This document shows, piece after piece, positions 7,318 through 17,588 of a stretch of DNA of 64,000 bases. The notes under the pieces were generated by a model. That model was given only the letters and a program-made list of their open reading frames with translations. It was not told where the DNA came from and did no database searches. The position numbers and the translations under genes are program-made. Origin of the DNA: an uncultured Spirochaetia bacterium (lineage in GTDB: Bacteria; Spirochaetota; Spirochaetia; SZUA-6; Bin103); NCBI GenBank assembly GCA_958296075.1, contig CATQHW010000001.1, positions 434,001 to 498,000 on the forward strand, given 5' to 3'. Numbering within the stretch: position 1 is the first letter of the stretch; each line of letters opens with the position of its first letter.

Positions 7318-8319
7318 TCAGCGCTGCTCTGCTCGGCGTTTTCTTCCGTGTTCGCGTCGGCGTGCGGTGTCGAGGTGGTCGAGCCGCAGGCATTGCTGAT
7401 CTCCTTGCAGCACCATCTCTTTTATCGCCCGTCGCACGACCCGCTCGACGTCGGCATGCGTGGCGTCCTTGAACCAGTTTCGTTGCACGACCTCGCTCAC
7501 GTCGAACTCATAGCGTATGCCGCGCAGCTTTACGGTGAGCAGGCGGCAAAGCTGAGCCGGCGTCGGCGGCTTGAGGAACAGCACTTCCTCGAAGCGGCGC
7601 CAGATAGCAGAATCGAGCAGCCCTTCGTGGTTGGTCGCGGCGATGATGAGACTGCGGCCATCGTACGCATCCAGCATCTGCAGGACGGCATTGACCACGC
7701 GCCGCAGTTCGCCGTGCTCGGAAGCGTCCTCGCGCTCTTTTCCCAGAGCGTCGAATTCATCGAAGAGCGCGACCATAGGCGAAGCCGAGACGAAGTCGAA
7801 TACCCTGCGGAGGTTGGCGGCGGTCTCGCCGAGGAAGGAGGAAACAACGCTGTCGGTGCGCACGACGGCGAGTGGCCGCCCGAGTTCGCCGGCGATGACC
7901 TCGGCGGTGAGCGTCTTGCCGCAGCCGGGCGGCCCGCAGAACAGCAGCCGGTCGCTTGGTCGCAGGCCATGCGCCTTGAGGACCTCCTCTCGGTTGTGCT
8001 CGCGCAGGACCTCGTCGACGAGCGACCGGTTCTGGGGGGACAGCACGACATCCTCAAGGCCGCGGACCGGTTCACACAACGCCAGCAGGGGCAGGCCCCG
8101 CTCGCGGTCCTGAGGAATGGTGTCTGCCAAGCCCCGCAGTATCCGCGAAGTTGGCACGGAGGTACGGCCATCGAGAATGATCTCCAGGTCATTTGCCAGC
8201 AGGTGGTGTTGTTTCAGCCGCTCTTCCTCGATCACCCGCCTTGCCGCACCGCGAAACGCGCCCAGGTCTCCTTCCGCGCCGGAGCGGATGAGTTGTCTCA
8301 ACAGCTTGCCGTTCGCCAT
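7318..8319 (-). CDS. AAA+ ATPase, IetA-like
   Basis: A 333-residue classical AAA+ protein. Walker A is CGPPGCGKTLTAE (about 128-140), Walker B is VALFDEFD (183-190), sensor 1 is IIAATNHE (225-232), and WRRFEEVL carries the likely arginine finger region. The first ~90 residues form a helical domain that may recognise a partner. It sits directly before the subtilase gene with a 10-nt gap, as in IetAS, where the ATPase is thought to unfold or deliver substrates to the protease or to control it. It starts 84 bp after the methylase gene ends, on the same strand, so read-through from the helicase operon is possible. Cell-division and chaperone AAA proteins share these motifs; the pairing decides the call. 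Confidence 0.75.
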   Translation of the reverse strand: MANGKLLRQLIRSGAEGDLGAFRGAARRVIEEERLKQHHLLANDLEIILDGRTSVPTSRILRGLADTIPQDRERGLPLLALCEPVRGLEDVVLSPQNRSLVDEVLREHNREEVLKAHGLRPSDRLLFCGPPGCGKTLTAEVIAGELGRPLAVVRTDSVVSSFLGETAANLRRVFDFVSASPMVALFDEFDALGKEREDASEHGELRRVVNAVLQMLDAYDGRSLIIAATNHEGLLDSAIWRRFEEVLFLKPPTPAQLCRLLTVKLRGIRYEFDVSEVVQRNWFKDATHADVERVVRRAIKEMVLQGDQQCLRLDHLDTARRREHGRKRRAEQR

Positions 8320-8403
8320 TGTCCTGAAACCTTCTCGACTTCGATCCTCGCTGCTTGCTTAAGCTTAGCAGGGACGCGCTTCGGCTGTCCGTAACGATTG
8401 CCT

Positions 8404-11400
8404 CTACCCATCGTCGCGGTCGCCATAACGAGATCGCGGCTCTGCGACTTTGAGGAGGCGCTGCGAATCCGTAGTGTGATATACCGGAGGTCGGGAATCG
8501 GGCGCGGCGGCGAGCGTGCCGGCGCGGGCTTCGGCGGCGGCGCGGTCGGCGTTGAGGGCGAGGAGGCGGGCGAGGACTTCGTCGCGGATGGGGTCGGGCC
8601 AGCGGTAGCGGTAGGGTTTCTTCTTGCGGCCCCAGGTGGCTTCGTCGATCTCGTAGTCGAGGAAGAAGTCGCAATCGGTGGGGATGTCGGTCCAGCCGTA
8701 GGCGTCGAGGACGGCGCGGTCCATGGCGGCGTGTAGCGCGCGCAGCTCGGCGATGGGTCGGTCTCGTAGATGTCATGGAAGCGGTTGTAGGTCTTGGTCA
8801 TGCCTTCCCCGTTGTCCACCATGAGCGCGGCGCGGTACTCATAGTACGCCTTGCCGGCGGCTTCGAGCGCCGGATGGGTCTCCCAGCCGTCGGGAAGGGG
8901 GAAGGTCTCGAAGCAGTCGGAGAGCGTGTAGCGGAGATCGTCCTTCAGCGACGATCCGAAGAAGCGTGCCCAGATTTCGTGGGTGCGGGATTGGAGCGCG
9001 CAGAATGCAGCATTGGTCGCTAATGGGAAGACGATCGTTGACTCCGCGTACACTACGTGGTTCCTCAGGAACGTGAATGCCGCGTGCTGGCCGACACGGG
9101 AGACCACAAGCACCCGTTCCAGGCCGGCGATGGCAGCATAGAGTTCCTTGGCGTGATGCATGAACTGCCACCACACCGCAGCGCGACGTCCGTGGCCTGA
9201 CTTGCTTCGTTTTGTCGATGCCAAGCGGGACGGCTTTACCTTCTCCTCCAAGATCGTTACCAGATCGAGATAGTGTGTGCGGCACTCAACCTCGCTCCGC
9301 TCGCCGAAATTGATGACGTACCGGTGATGCGCGTGGGTCGGACTGGTGTTCACCTCCTCGCCGCCGATATAGGGGCAGATAACTTCGCGGTTGCGCGGGT
9401 CGGCCTTGATCAGCCGCTGCATCTCCACGAGTGATGATGCGACGCCCTTCCTGTCGGTGTCGTCGAAGGTGAAACCCATACCGAGCACGCAGCTCCCGAC
9501 AAAGCTCTTGCCGGCATTGGCCGCAAGCCGTGCCGGATCGATATGGCCGCCCCCCGTGAACAGGAACGCGGTGATGCGGTCCACTCGTGCGCCGTCAAGC
9601 ATTCTGCTGCCGACGAATCCGCCCTTGGCGACATGGACCACGCTGACGACGACTGCCGCGTCGCCGGGCCACTTGACTCGCTTGGTGACGCGGTAGACCT
9701 CTCCGCCGTGTTCGCAGATCCAGCGCAAGCCGCTGGAGCGGGTGTCGCCCTGGGCGATGGTGTTGGTGGCGATCAGGCCGAGCGCTCCACCGTTTCGTAG
9801 CAAGTCAAAGGCACGCCGATAGAAGTGCGCAACCAAGTCACACTTGCCGGCACTTCCAGAATGCTCGGTGCGGAGCCAATCCGTGTAGTGACTCAGGTTG
9901 CTTTCGACTGTTGTAAATGCCCCCGCGAACGGCGGGTTGCCGACGAAGCCGTCGAAGCCGGGGTTCTCGCGCTCGAACACCTCGGGGAACTCGATCTCCC
10001 AGTGGAACGGCGCGAACGGCAGATCCGCACTACGGCGTTCCTCCATCTCCACGGCGAGCCGCGACGCCTGCCGAGTCAGGATCGCTTCCTGGTAGGCCGA
10101 GCGACGTGACGCGCGCTCCTTCGGCTTTGAGCCTTCGAAGAACGCGGCCAGCGCCAAGTCGCCGAACAGCCGCACGTCGGCGACCGCATCCCGCGCGTCA
10201 CGCCAGAGGTTCTGTAGCCGGCGTTCGTCTACGGTATCGTCCGCCTCGCGAATCTGCCGCCGCAGCGCGGAAGCCTCGTCCAGCGCCTCGCGCACGCCGA
10301 AGCCGGCCAGGATCGGCGGCCCGCTCTTCCAGTGCAGCGCTTCGATCTGGCGGCGGGTCAGGCCGACGAGCGAGTCGCCATGGCGGAAGGCGTGGTCCAC
10401 GAAGGTGAGCGGATGGTCGCGCGCCAGCGTGCTCAGCCACAGCGAGACCTTGGCCAAGTCGACCGCCATCGGGTTGCGGTCGATGCCGTAGAGGCACTTC
10501 TGGGCGACCAGGCGGCGGGCGTAGATCACCTCGTCCTCGTCGCGGATGTCGGGCAGCGCGCCGTGCGCGCCCCACGCCTCGATCAGGGCGTCGGCGAGCT
10601 GGCGGCAGGTCTCGACCAGGAACGCCCCGGAACCCATCGCCGGATCGCAGATCTTGAGGTCCAGGATCCGCTCCGGGGCCGGCGCGCGCCCATCCGCACC
10701 GCGCAGCCGTGCGAGCAACGGCGCCAGGGTGTGGCGGACGATCGGCTCGGTCAGCTCGCGCGGCGTGTAGTGAGAACCCGACCGGCGCCGCTCCTCGTTG
10801 GGTTGCAGCACCAGCGCGCCGGGCGGCACCAAGTCCGGGGTCGCGTCCTGGTCGAGCACCCGGTCGAGCGCCGCGTGCAGGTCGTCGACCGTCTCCGCGC
10901 CGCGCAGCCCTTTCGCGACCGTCTCCGTGATGGTGCGGTCGGCGCGCTCCTGCAGCCAGCGCCCGCGGCGCGCCGGCGGCTGCGCCAGCAGCGCGTCGAG
11001 GTCGATGGTGTTGGGCGCGCCCAGCCTCTTCGCCGGCTTGATGGCGACCGAGCGACCGGCGGCGGTCTCCAGGCGAAAGCCCATGATCGTCTCGTACACC
11101 GAGCCGATCTGTTCCACGTCGAGCGTGCGGTAGGAGATGCGCTCACCGTCCAGGACCAGCAGCTTCTCCAGCACCCGGTAGATGACGCCGTCGGCGATGC
11201 GCGGCGGGCGGACGCGCTCGAACATCTGCCGGACGCCGCCGCCGCTCCGGCCTTCGAGGAACCGGAACCGGTCGGGATCGAACAGCGCGCCGCGGCGTTC
11301 CGGCAGGCTGACGGAGCCGCCGGTGCGGTGCGCGGGAGCGCCGTCGTGGATGAGTCGGAACAGCACCAGAAGCTGCGCCCAGGCGCCGAAGCGCTGGTCC

Positions 11401-12422
11401 ATGGTGTCCGGGTTGAGCGCGGCGTCCTCGCGCAGGCGCCGGTAGAGGCCGGCCAGCGAGTAGTGGCTCGCGAAGGTCTCGTCCTCCGGCAGCATGCCGC
11501 GCTCCTCCGCGTAGAGCAGAAAGACCAGACGCAGGATGACGGCCAGCAGGCCGCGGTAGATGTCGTTGCGGTCGCCGCCGGCGTCGAGCGGCTCGCGCAA
11601 CAACGCGCCGCCGGTGGCGTCGTGGGCGGTCTGGAAGCCGCGCAGCAGTTCGTACAGCGCGTGCAGCACCTGCTCGGCGAGGCGCTCGGAGACTTCGTTC
11701 TGGTACGTGCGGCTGCCGTCGAGCAGGGCGGCGAGGCGTTGTTCGCGCGGCAGGGACAACAGGCGCTGTTCGGAGAGCAGCAGGTGCAGCGCGGAGCAGA
11801 GCGGGCGCCCGGCGGTGGTGATCAGGTCGGCGAAGCGGCAGTCCATCCAGCCGGAGCTCTCGCCACGCGGGGCGGAGATCAGGCGCAGGGCGGCGCCGTT
11901 GACCAGCACGCCGGCGGGCACCCCGGTGCCGCGCAGCAGGCGCTCGGCGCGCCCTTGGGCGGACGCCTCCAGGCCGCCGGCGCCGGTCGCCGGCCGGTCG
12001 AAGTCCTGACCCGCAGCCAGCACCTGCACGAGCAGTTGCCACGGCGGGGCGCCGTTCCGGGGATCGCGCTCGCGCACCGCGAAGTCGGGGCGCAGCGTCT
12101 CGCCGTAGTCCGGCAGCGGCACCGTAAGCTCGGACGGGATGGGAGATTCTTCAGTGCCGGCATAGCCCCTGGGCGAGAAGCGCCAGCCGAGCACTGCGCC
12201 CGCGAACTCGCGGAAGTCGCGGATGCACGGCTCCGGGTCGCGGCCCGCAGCGACCGCTCGTTGCTCGGTGCAGCCGGCGAGCAGCGCCTGCCGTTGCGCA
12301 TCCTGGCGGTTGAGGATCGCGCCCGCCTTGACCAGCGCCGGAGCGGACACCACCAAGCCGTGCGGCTGGATGAAGCCCAACCATTCCAGATGGGCTCGCG
12401 TGTTCGGATCGGGGGCCGGCAT
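8404..12422 (-). CDS. PglX/DrmMI-like adenine-specific DNA methyltransferase (Eco57I type), frameshifted
   Basis: A protein of about 1,340 residues, counted through a frameshift. The SAM-binding motif DPAMGSGAFLVET lies at about residue 592 and the N6-adenine catalytic motif GNPPF at about 829. A long N-terminal region and a C-terminal specificity-like part resemble class IIG/PglX and DISARM DrmMI methylases. ATG at 12422 (MPAPDPNTRAHLEWLGF) is 4 nt beyond the PIN gene's stop. Near 8750-8757 the frame breaks: in-frame sequence ends at FHDIYETDP and the conserved C-terminus (AVLDAYGWTDIP, KKKPYRYRWPDP) continues in another frame to a stop at 8404. One missing base in GACCC-ATC explains it. It could be a sequencing error, phase variation or early decay. 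It probably marks self DNA for the neighbouring helicase and nuclease. Confidence 0.8.
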
Positions 12423-12426
12423 CTCG

Positions 12427-12903
12427 TCAGCGCACTTCCGGACGGACGCAGAGATCGTCCGCCTCGAGGATCTCGCGGTGTTCAGTGGTGAAGCGGCCAT
12501 CGGGACGAGAGGTATAGATTCTCCCGGGCAGACCAGGAATTACTGCCGGATTGCCGAAGTCACGCTGCAGCCGTCCGTCGTTCGTGTAGAGAAGGCGCGC
12601 GCCGCTCTCCAGGGCAAGCGCTACGACGTGCTTATCGTTGGATTGCAGCAGGCCGCATCTGACGAGATCATCCTCACGTTGACGGATTCGCGCACGACCA
12701 ATCCGCCGTGCCCGCCCGCTCCGAAGCGCTTCTCGCAGCCAGTATTTGAAATTGCTGTTGCCCTCCAGTTCTTCCAGGGCCTTGCCTCCTACGACAAGCT
12801 GTCCTCGCCCATCGTCCAGCCAATCCCGGAACCGTATACCGGCGGGCGTCTGCTTTTTGCCGAACACTTCGAACACGACGCTTGCATCGACTATGGCGCA
12901 CAT
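12427..12903 (-). CDS. PIN-domain putative nuclease
   Basis: A 158-residue PIN-like protein. The opening MCAIVDASVVFEVFG holds the first catalytic Asp (Asp6), an acidic helix LEELEG follows at about 43-48, SNDKHVVALAL gives Asp90, and LYTNDGRL gives Asp109. The four-acid arrangement fits a metal-dependent RNase or DNase. Its ATG overlaps the stop of the upstream ATPase gene by one base (TGATG) and its stop is 4 nt from the methylase start, so it is embedded in a four-gene operon. PIN proteins are usually toxins with an adjacent antitoxin, but no small antitoxin gene is present; here it is more likely the nuclease component of the helicase/methylase module. Confidence 0.75.
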   Translation of the reverse strand: MCAIVDASVVFEVFGKKQTPAGIRFRDWLDDGRGQLVVGGKALEELEGNSNFKYWLREALRSGRARRIGRARIRQREDDLVRCGLLQSNDKHVVALALESGARLLYTNDGRLQRDFGNPAVIPGLPGRIYTSRPDGRFTTEHREILEADDLCVRPEVR

Positions 12904-14231
12904 CAGTAATCGATCACCCGATTCAGTTCGTCCTTGAAGAACTTGCGGTATCCCTCGGGAGCGTCAAGCACGTTGCCTTCATCATCGATCGATATCGAGT
13001 GGATGGCCACCTCCAGGTCTTCGCGCTCGAAAAAGAGGATCGATACGTCATCGGGCTTCAAATCGGTGCGCTTGTCACGAATGTCGAGCAGGACGCGATC
13101 AACGATGTAGTCGCTGTGCGTTTCGACGATGAGCTGGCGGCCGGATGCGGCCGCCGAACAGAACAGGCTGCCTAGTGCGGCTTGAGCACTTGGATGGAGA
13201 TGTACTTCCGGTTGCTGAAAGAGAATCATCGGAGGAGCATCCGGACGGAGCACCTCGGTCAAGACAGGGAGCACCTGGCTCACGCCATATCCGACGTCGA
13301 TCAGATTACGCCTTCGTCGCGCCCCACCGATCCCGCCTGTCTTGATCTCCAGTTGGAATGGTCCTCCTTCCACGTCGCCAAGCTGCTTTACTCCGATTTC
13401 ATGGAACAGTCCGGACTCTTTGCCGAATCTCTCCAAGCTCTCCTTCAGATCATTCCATTGCGCCGTGTCCCGAAAGTTGACATTCGCAAAGTAGGTAGGT
13501 ACGTACGCACCCTCGGGATCCGGTAGCGGTCTGGTCGGATCATACGTCCGGTGCGGACTAGAGCGTATTGGTGCGCTGGCGAACGGCTTCCCGCGTGGCA
13601 CAGATAACTCCCGGAGTATGCTTACAATAGCGTCGGTCGTATCGGAGTCGGGTGTATCCGCGGAACCAGACACCTTATCCATAGTGATATCGAAAGCATA
13701 CAGTCGTCGAGTGGACATTAGAAAACGGAGAAGGCGCCACCACGAAATATCTGGAAGGTCCTTTTGATCCAACCGGAAACGCCACGAGTCGTCTCCTGCT
13801 CCGAATTCAATGACAGCCTCCTTTTTTTCATCAGAGGCATACGTTATCCACGCCTTCTTGGCCTTCAGGGACATCATCGCAGGAAATGGCGCGGCAGCTC
13901 GGGACTTGAACGTTATATCGGCATCGAACTTGCGGCGGCGGCGGTCCAAGCCACTGAAGCCGATTTCGAACGAATCGGCACGACCTTCGTCTTCTCCGTC
14001 GTGGTATACGATTTCCGGAAATGCCCCGAGGTCATAGGGAGATGCTCGGAAATCCGGTTCGGTTTGCTGATAGACCGCGTCCCAGATCGCTCGCACCGCA
14101 GCGAGGAACGAGGTCTTGCCGGTGCTGTTGTCTCCTACCAGCAGGGTAAGCGGAGCCATGCGCGCAGTCTGTTGTTGGCGAAAGCATCGGAAGTTGCGAA
14201 GCCTGACTTCGCGAAACTGCTGCCTCTTCAT
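12903..14231 (-). CDS. SMC/RecF-like AAA ATPase (AAA15/AAA21 type)
   Basis: A 442-residue protein whose whole length is one ABC-type ATPase head. Walker A is VGDNSTGKT (32-40), the signature region is GYGVSQVLPVL (314-324), Walker B is MILFQQPEVHLHP (335-347), and the H-switch is VETHSDY (369-375). These motifs are those of stand-alone AAA15/21 ATPases in defence islands, which act as damage or invader sensors for a nuclease. The next gene, overlapping by one base, is a PIN nuclease, which makes a sensor/effector pair plausible; 10 nt upstream the helicase gene ends. No TOPRIM domain is fused, so it is not an OLD nuclease. Confidence 0.8.
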   Translation of the reverse strand: MKRQQFREVRLRNFRCFRQQQTARMAPLTLLVGDNSTGKTSFLAAVRAIWDAVYQQTEPDFRASPYDLGAFPEIVYHDGEDEGRADSFEIGFSGLDRRRRKFDADITFKSRAAAPFPAMMSLKAKKAWITYASDEKKEAVIEFGAGDDSWRFRLDQKDLPDISWWRLLRFLMSTRRLYAFDITMDKVSGSADTPDSDTTDAIVSILRELSVPRGKPFASAPIRSSPHRTYDPTRPLPDPEGAYVPTYFANVNFRDTAQWNDLKESLERFGKESGLFHEIGVKQLGDVEGGPFQLEIKTGGIGGARRRRNLIDVGYGVSQVLPVLTEVLRPDAPPMILFQQPEVHLHPSAQAALGSLFCSAAASGRQLIVETHSDYIVDRVLLDIRDKRTDLKPDDVSILFFEREDLEVAIHSISIDDEGNVLDAPEGYRKFFKDELNRVIDY

Positions 14232-14241
14232 GCTGTCTCCA

Positions 14242-17200
14242 TCAATTGGTGTCCGGCCACAGGTAGACCAGACCGACCGGCTCGACGCGCTGCGCGCGCA
14301 CTTCGTAGAACTCGCGGATGCGGGCCGGTTCGGTCTCCAGGTCGCGCTCGAACAGCGTCAGGCGGCGGCGCCACGCGGCGACGTCGGCTTGGCGCTGGCG
14401 TTTCTCATCCTCGCTGAACTCGATGGTGAGCTGCCCGGCCTCGACCTCGTGCCGGTCGAGCTCCGCCTCGACGCGCCGGCGCTGGCGTTCCAGGGTATCG
14501 CGGAGCTGCCGCGCCTCGCTCGCCCCGCGCCGGCGCAAGCCGTCCGCAGCGCCGGCGGCGGCCGCCGCAGCCCGCTCTTCGAGCTGTGGCAGCAAGTCCT
14601 CGATGTCGCGGCCGGCGGTCTCCAGCAGGCGGCGGTGAATTGTGCGGCCCGGCGCGCGGCCATCTTGCAGCGCGGCCTCCAGGCGTTCGAGGGTGCGCGC
14701 CTCGGCCTCCCCGGCGTACGCCCGCAGCGGCCCGGTACGGCGCGACGGCTCGATCCAGCGGGCGGCGACCGGCGTCACGACCTCGTGCAGGCGCTCGGCG
14801 CGCCGCCCGTACAGGCACAGCCGGCCCAGCAGGATCACCCGCGGGATCGAGTCGGCGGCCTGCACCAGGCAGGCGCGGGACAGGTCGTGATGGATGAAGC
14901 CTTGCGCGCGGAACCGCGCCAGCAGGCGCTGCGCCATGCGCTGCTCCAGGTGCAGGTGCACGGTCTCGTCGGTGAGCACGCCGGCGTCCTCGAAGACGAC
15001 CGGGCGGATCGGCGCCTCGCGCCGCCAGTCGGCCAGCTTCTGGGCGCGCTTGCGGGGTGCGCGCAGCGTGTCCAGGGTGGCGGTCCAGCTCGCGTCCGCC
15101 TGCGTCTGGCCGGCCAGCGGCGGGAAGGTCCAGACCGGCGAACCGTCCTCGCCGCGTCCCTCCCGCAGCGGTTCGGCGCCGAGCAGATCGAGCGAGCAGG
15201 AGAGCGCGTCGCGGAACGGCTCCGGCGCGAACTGCGCCCAACGGCGCGACCGCTCGAGCAGGCCCCGGCAGCGTTCGACCTGCTCCTTCAGCTCCTCCTG
15301 CCGCGCGCGCGCCGCCTCCAGCTCCTCGGCCGCGATCCGCTTCTTCTCCCGGTCCAGGTCGGCCGCTTCGATTTCGCGCGCCAGGCGCCGCGCGTCCTGG
15401 TGCCGGATGCCGCCGCGCAGGCGGCGCTCGACGTCATCGTCGATCACCTTGGAGAGGCTGCCCAACTCGCGCTTGATCGTCTCCGTCTTCCGCACCAGCA
15501 CTTCCAGCACGCGATCCTCGGCGCGTTGCGGGAGCGCGAAGTAGTGGCAGCGCACGCGCGGCGCCGGTTGCAGCTTGCGGTCGATGCGGCCGTTGCGCTG
15601 TTCGATCCGGCCCGGATTCCAGGGCAGGTCGAAGTGGAACAGGTCGGTGCAGTGCGCCTGGAAGTTGAGCCCCTCGCGCGCGGCGTCGGTGGCGATCAGG
15701 ATGCGCAGCGGGTCGCGCGCGGGGTCGGCGTTGAAGCGGCGCTGGACCTCCTTGCGGTTCGCGCCGGTGGTCTGGCCGTCGATCGTCTCGATCCGTTCCT
15801 CGGCCAGGTCGGTGCCGGCGACGGCCTGTTCCAGCATCTCGCGCAGGTGGCGCTTGGTGCCGACCACGTTCTCGGTGAAGATCAGCGCCCGCCGGTCGTT
15901 CCAGCGCGGCCGCTCGGGGCACAGATGCTCCTCGATCCAGCGGATCAGCTCGCGCGTCTTGGCTTCGGGCCGGCCGCGCGCGGCGGACGCCACCCGCTCC
16001 ATCCGGTCGAGCAGGGCCTGCTCCCTGCGCCACAGCGACTCGGCGTCCGGCGCCTTGACCGCGGCGCTCTCGCTCTCGGCCGCCGCGTTCACCGCCGCGA
16101 CCTGGACCTCCTCCTCGGCCTCGCGCTCCGCGTCGGTCTGCTCGGCGCGCTCGTCGTCCGCGTCCGGGGGCGCGGCGAACCGGGACGCGCCCGTGGACGC
16201 GAACGCGGCCCGGCGCTCCGCCGCGCCCCCATCTGCGCCGGCCGCGGCCCGCTCCCATTGCTCGCGGACCGTCCTGCGATGCCGCGTGAGCGAGAGCGCG
16301 AACGCCTCGATCGACGACAGCAGCCGCTGCTGCAGTCCCACCACCAGCAGGCCGGCGGCGGCGCGCGCCCGCGCCGGGATCGCCTGCAGCCGTTCCTCCC
16401 GCACGCCGCGGTACTCGTCCAGCAGCCGCGACAGCACCAGTTCCGGCGCGTCGTCCGGCAGCCGGTCGATCGCCACCCGGCGCACCTCGCGTTGCGGGAA
16501 TCCGCCCTGCACGGCGCGGATGTCCTCCTTGATGCGGCGCACCATCACCTCGTCCAGTGCGCCCTTGCCGCGCACCGGCACGCCGCGCGTGAAGCGGTAC
16601 GGATCGAGCAGCTCCAGCAGGGTGGCGAAGCTGTTGGAGTGGCCGTTGTGCGGGGTGGCGGACAGGAACAGGCGGTGCTCGAAGCGGCCGCCCAGATCGC
16701 GGACGGCGCGCGTGAACCGGGTCTCGATGCCGTAGCGCCCGCCGCTCGACGGGGCGGCGTGGTGGGCCTCGTCCAGGATCAGCAGGCTGCCGGGCGCCAA
16801 GTCGCCGAGCCGCTCGCGCAGGGGGTCGGCGTAGGCCGGGTCGATGAGCAGGTTATGCGACACGATGAAGTGGCTGTGGGTGCGCCACGGGTTGACGCCG
16901 AAACCCCGCTCGCGGCGCGCCTGCGTCAGGTAGGCGCGGTCGAGGATCACGAACAGGAGCCCGAACCGTTCCTCCAGCTCCGCCTTCCATTGCTCCAGCA
17001 CGGAAGCGGGGGCGGCCACGACCACGGTGCGCGCCTTCTTGCGGAGCAGCAGTTCGCGGGCGATCAAGCCGGCCTCGATGGTCTTGCCCAGGCCGGTGTC
17101 GTCGGCGATGAACAGGTTGACGCGGGCCAGGCGCAGCGCCTTGCGCAGCGGCTCCATCTGGTAGGCGTCGATCCTGATGCCGGCCCGGAACGGCGCCTGG

Positions 17201-17520
17201 AACAGGTTCGGATCGGTAGCCGTGACGCAGCTCCAGCGCAGCGTGCGCAGGAACGCGCCGAAGCGGCGCGGCGGGTCGAAGCCCTTGGCGCCGAGGCCGC
17301 TCCACGCCTCCTGCTCCAGGATGCGGCGGTCGATCTCGAAGTCCCAGTAGACCTCCAGGGTCTGCCCCTGGGCGTCGTCGTCGGCGCAGGCCAAGCTCAC
17401 CCGAGCCGACTGCAGGTGGGGTTGCTCGACCGCCTCCACCAGCCAGCGGCGCGAACGCACCTCGACCAGTTCGCCGATGCGCGGCGGGCGGTCGGTCAGA
17501 ACCGTCGCGGAATCGGCCAT
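14242..17520 (-). CDS. SNF2-family DNA helicase/translocase, DrmD-like
   Basis: A 1,092-residue superfamily 2 protein. Helicase motif I is DDTGLGKT (140-147), motif II DEAH is at 250-253, motif III is LFLSATPHNGH, and motifs V-VI lie in ATDAAREGLNFQ and RIEQRNGRIDRK. The long C-terminal half is rich in charged helices. The domain order matches DrmD of class 1 DISARM, where it acts with an adenine methylase. I take ATG at 17520 (MADSATVLTDRPPRIGEL) rather than 17565, because conserved sequence starts there. It is the first gene of the island's longest operon and is divergent from the dioxygenase gene, with a 68-bp shared promoter region. DrmA, DrmB and DrmC are absent from the window. Confidence 0.8.
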   Translation of the reverse strand: MADSATVLTDRPPRIGELVEVRSRRWLVEAVEQPHLQSARVSLACADDDAQGQTLEVYWDFEIDRRILEQEAWSGLGAKGFDPPRRFGAFLRTLRWSCVTATDPNLFQAPFRAGIRIDAYQMEPLRKALRLARVNLFIADDTGLGKTIEAGLIARELLLRKKARTVVVAAPASVLEQWKAELEERFGLLFVILDRAYLTQARRERGFGVNPWRTHSHFIVSHNLLIDPAYADPLRERLGDLAPGSLLILDEAHHAAPSSGGRYGIETRFTRAVRDLGGRFEHRLFLSATPHNGHSNSFATLLELLDPYRFTRGVPVRGKGALDEVMVRRIKEDIRAVQGGFPQREVRRVAIDRLPDDAPELVLSRLLDEYRGVREERLQAIPARARAAAGLLVVGLQQRLLSSIEAFALSLTRHRRTVREQWERAAAGADGGAAERRAAFASTGASRFAAPPDADDERAEQTDAEREAEEEVQVAAVNAAAESESAAVKAPDAESLWRREQALLDRMERVASAARGRPEAKTRELIRWIEEHLCPERPRWNDRRALIFTENVVGTKRHLREMLEQAVAGTDLAEERIETIDGQTTGANRKEVQRRFNADPARDPLRILIATDAAREGLNFQAHCTDLFHFDLPWNPGRIEQRNGRIDRKLQPAPRVRCHYFALPQRAEDRVLEVLVRKTETIKRELGSLSKVIDDDVERRLRGGIRHQDARRLAREIEAADLDREKKRIAAEELEAARARQEELKEQVERCRGLLERSRRWAQFAPEPFRDALSCSLDLLGAEPLREGRGEDGSPVWTFPPLAGQTQADASWTATLDTLRAPRKRAQKLADWRREAPIRPVVFEDAGVLTDETVHLHLEQRMAQRLLARFRAQGFIHHDLSRACLVQAADSIPRVILLGRLCLYGRRAERLHEVVTPVAARWIEPSRRTGPLRAYAGEAEARTLERLEAALQDGRAPGRTIHRRLLETAGRDIEDLLPQLEERAAAAAAGAADGLRRRGASEARQLRDTLERQRRRVEAELDRHEVEAGQLTIEFSEDEKRQRQADVAAWRRRLTLFERDLETEPARIREFYEVRAQRVEPVGLVYLWPDTN

Positions 17521-17588
17521 GAGGCGCAGTGTACCCGGCCGCCGCCGATCGGTACGCCGATCCATCTGCTATCCTGCCGGCCGAGCGT

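Noticed and set aside
7255-8394. A 379-codon plus-strand frame opposite the AAA ATPase
   Set aside because: No domain; the opposite strand has Walker A, Walker B and sensor motifs.
10332-12491. A 719-codon open frame on the plus strand opposite the methylase
   Set aside because: Arg/Ala/Gly/Gln-rich translation without family motifs; a by-product of high GC opposite a clear methylase.
8404-17520. Complete DISARM system
   Set aside because: DrmA, DrmB and DrmC are not encoded anywhere in the window.
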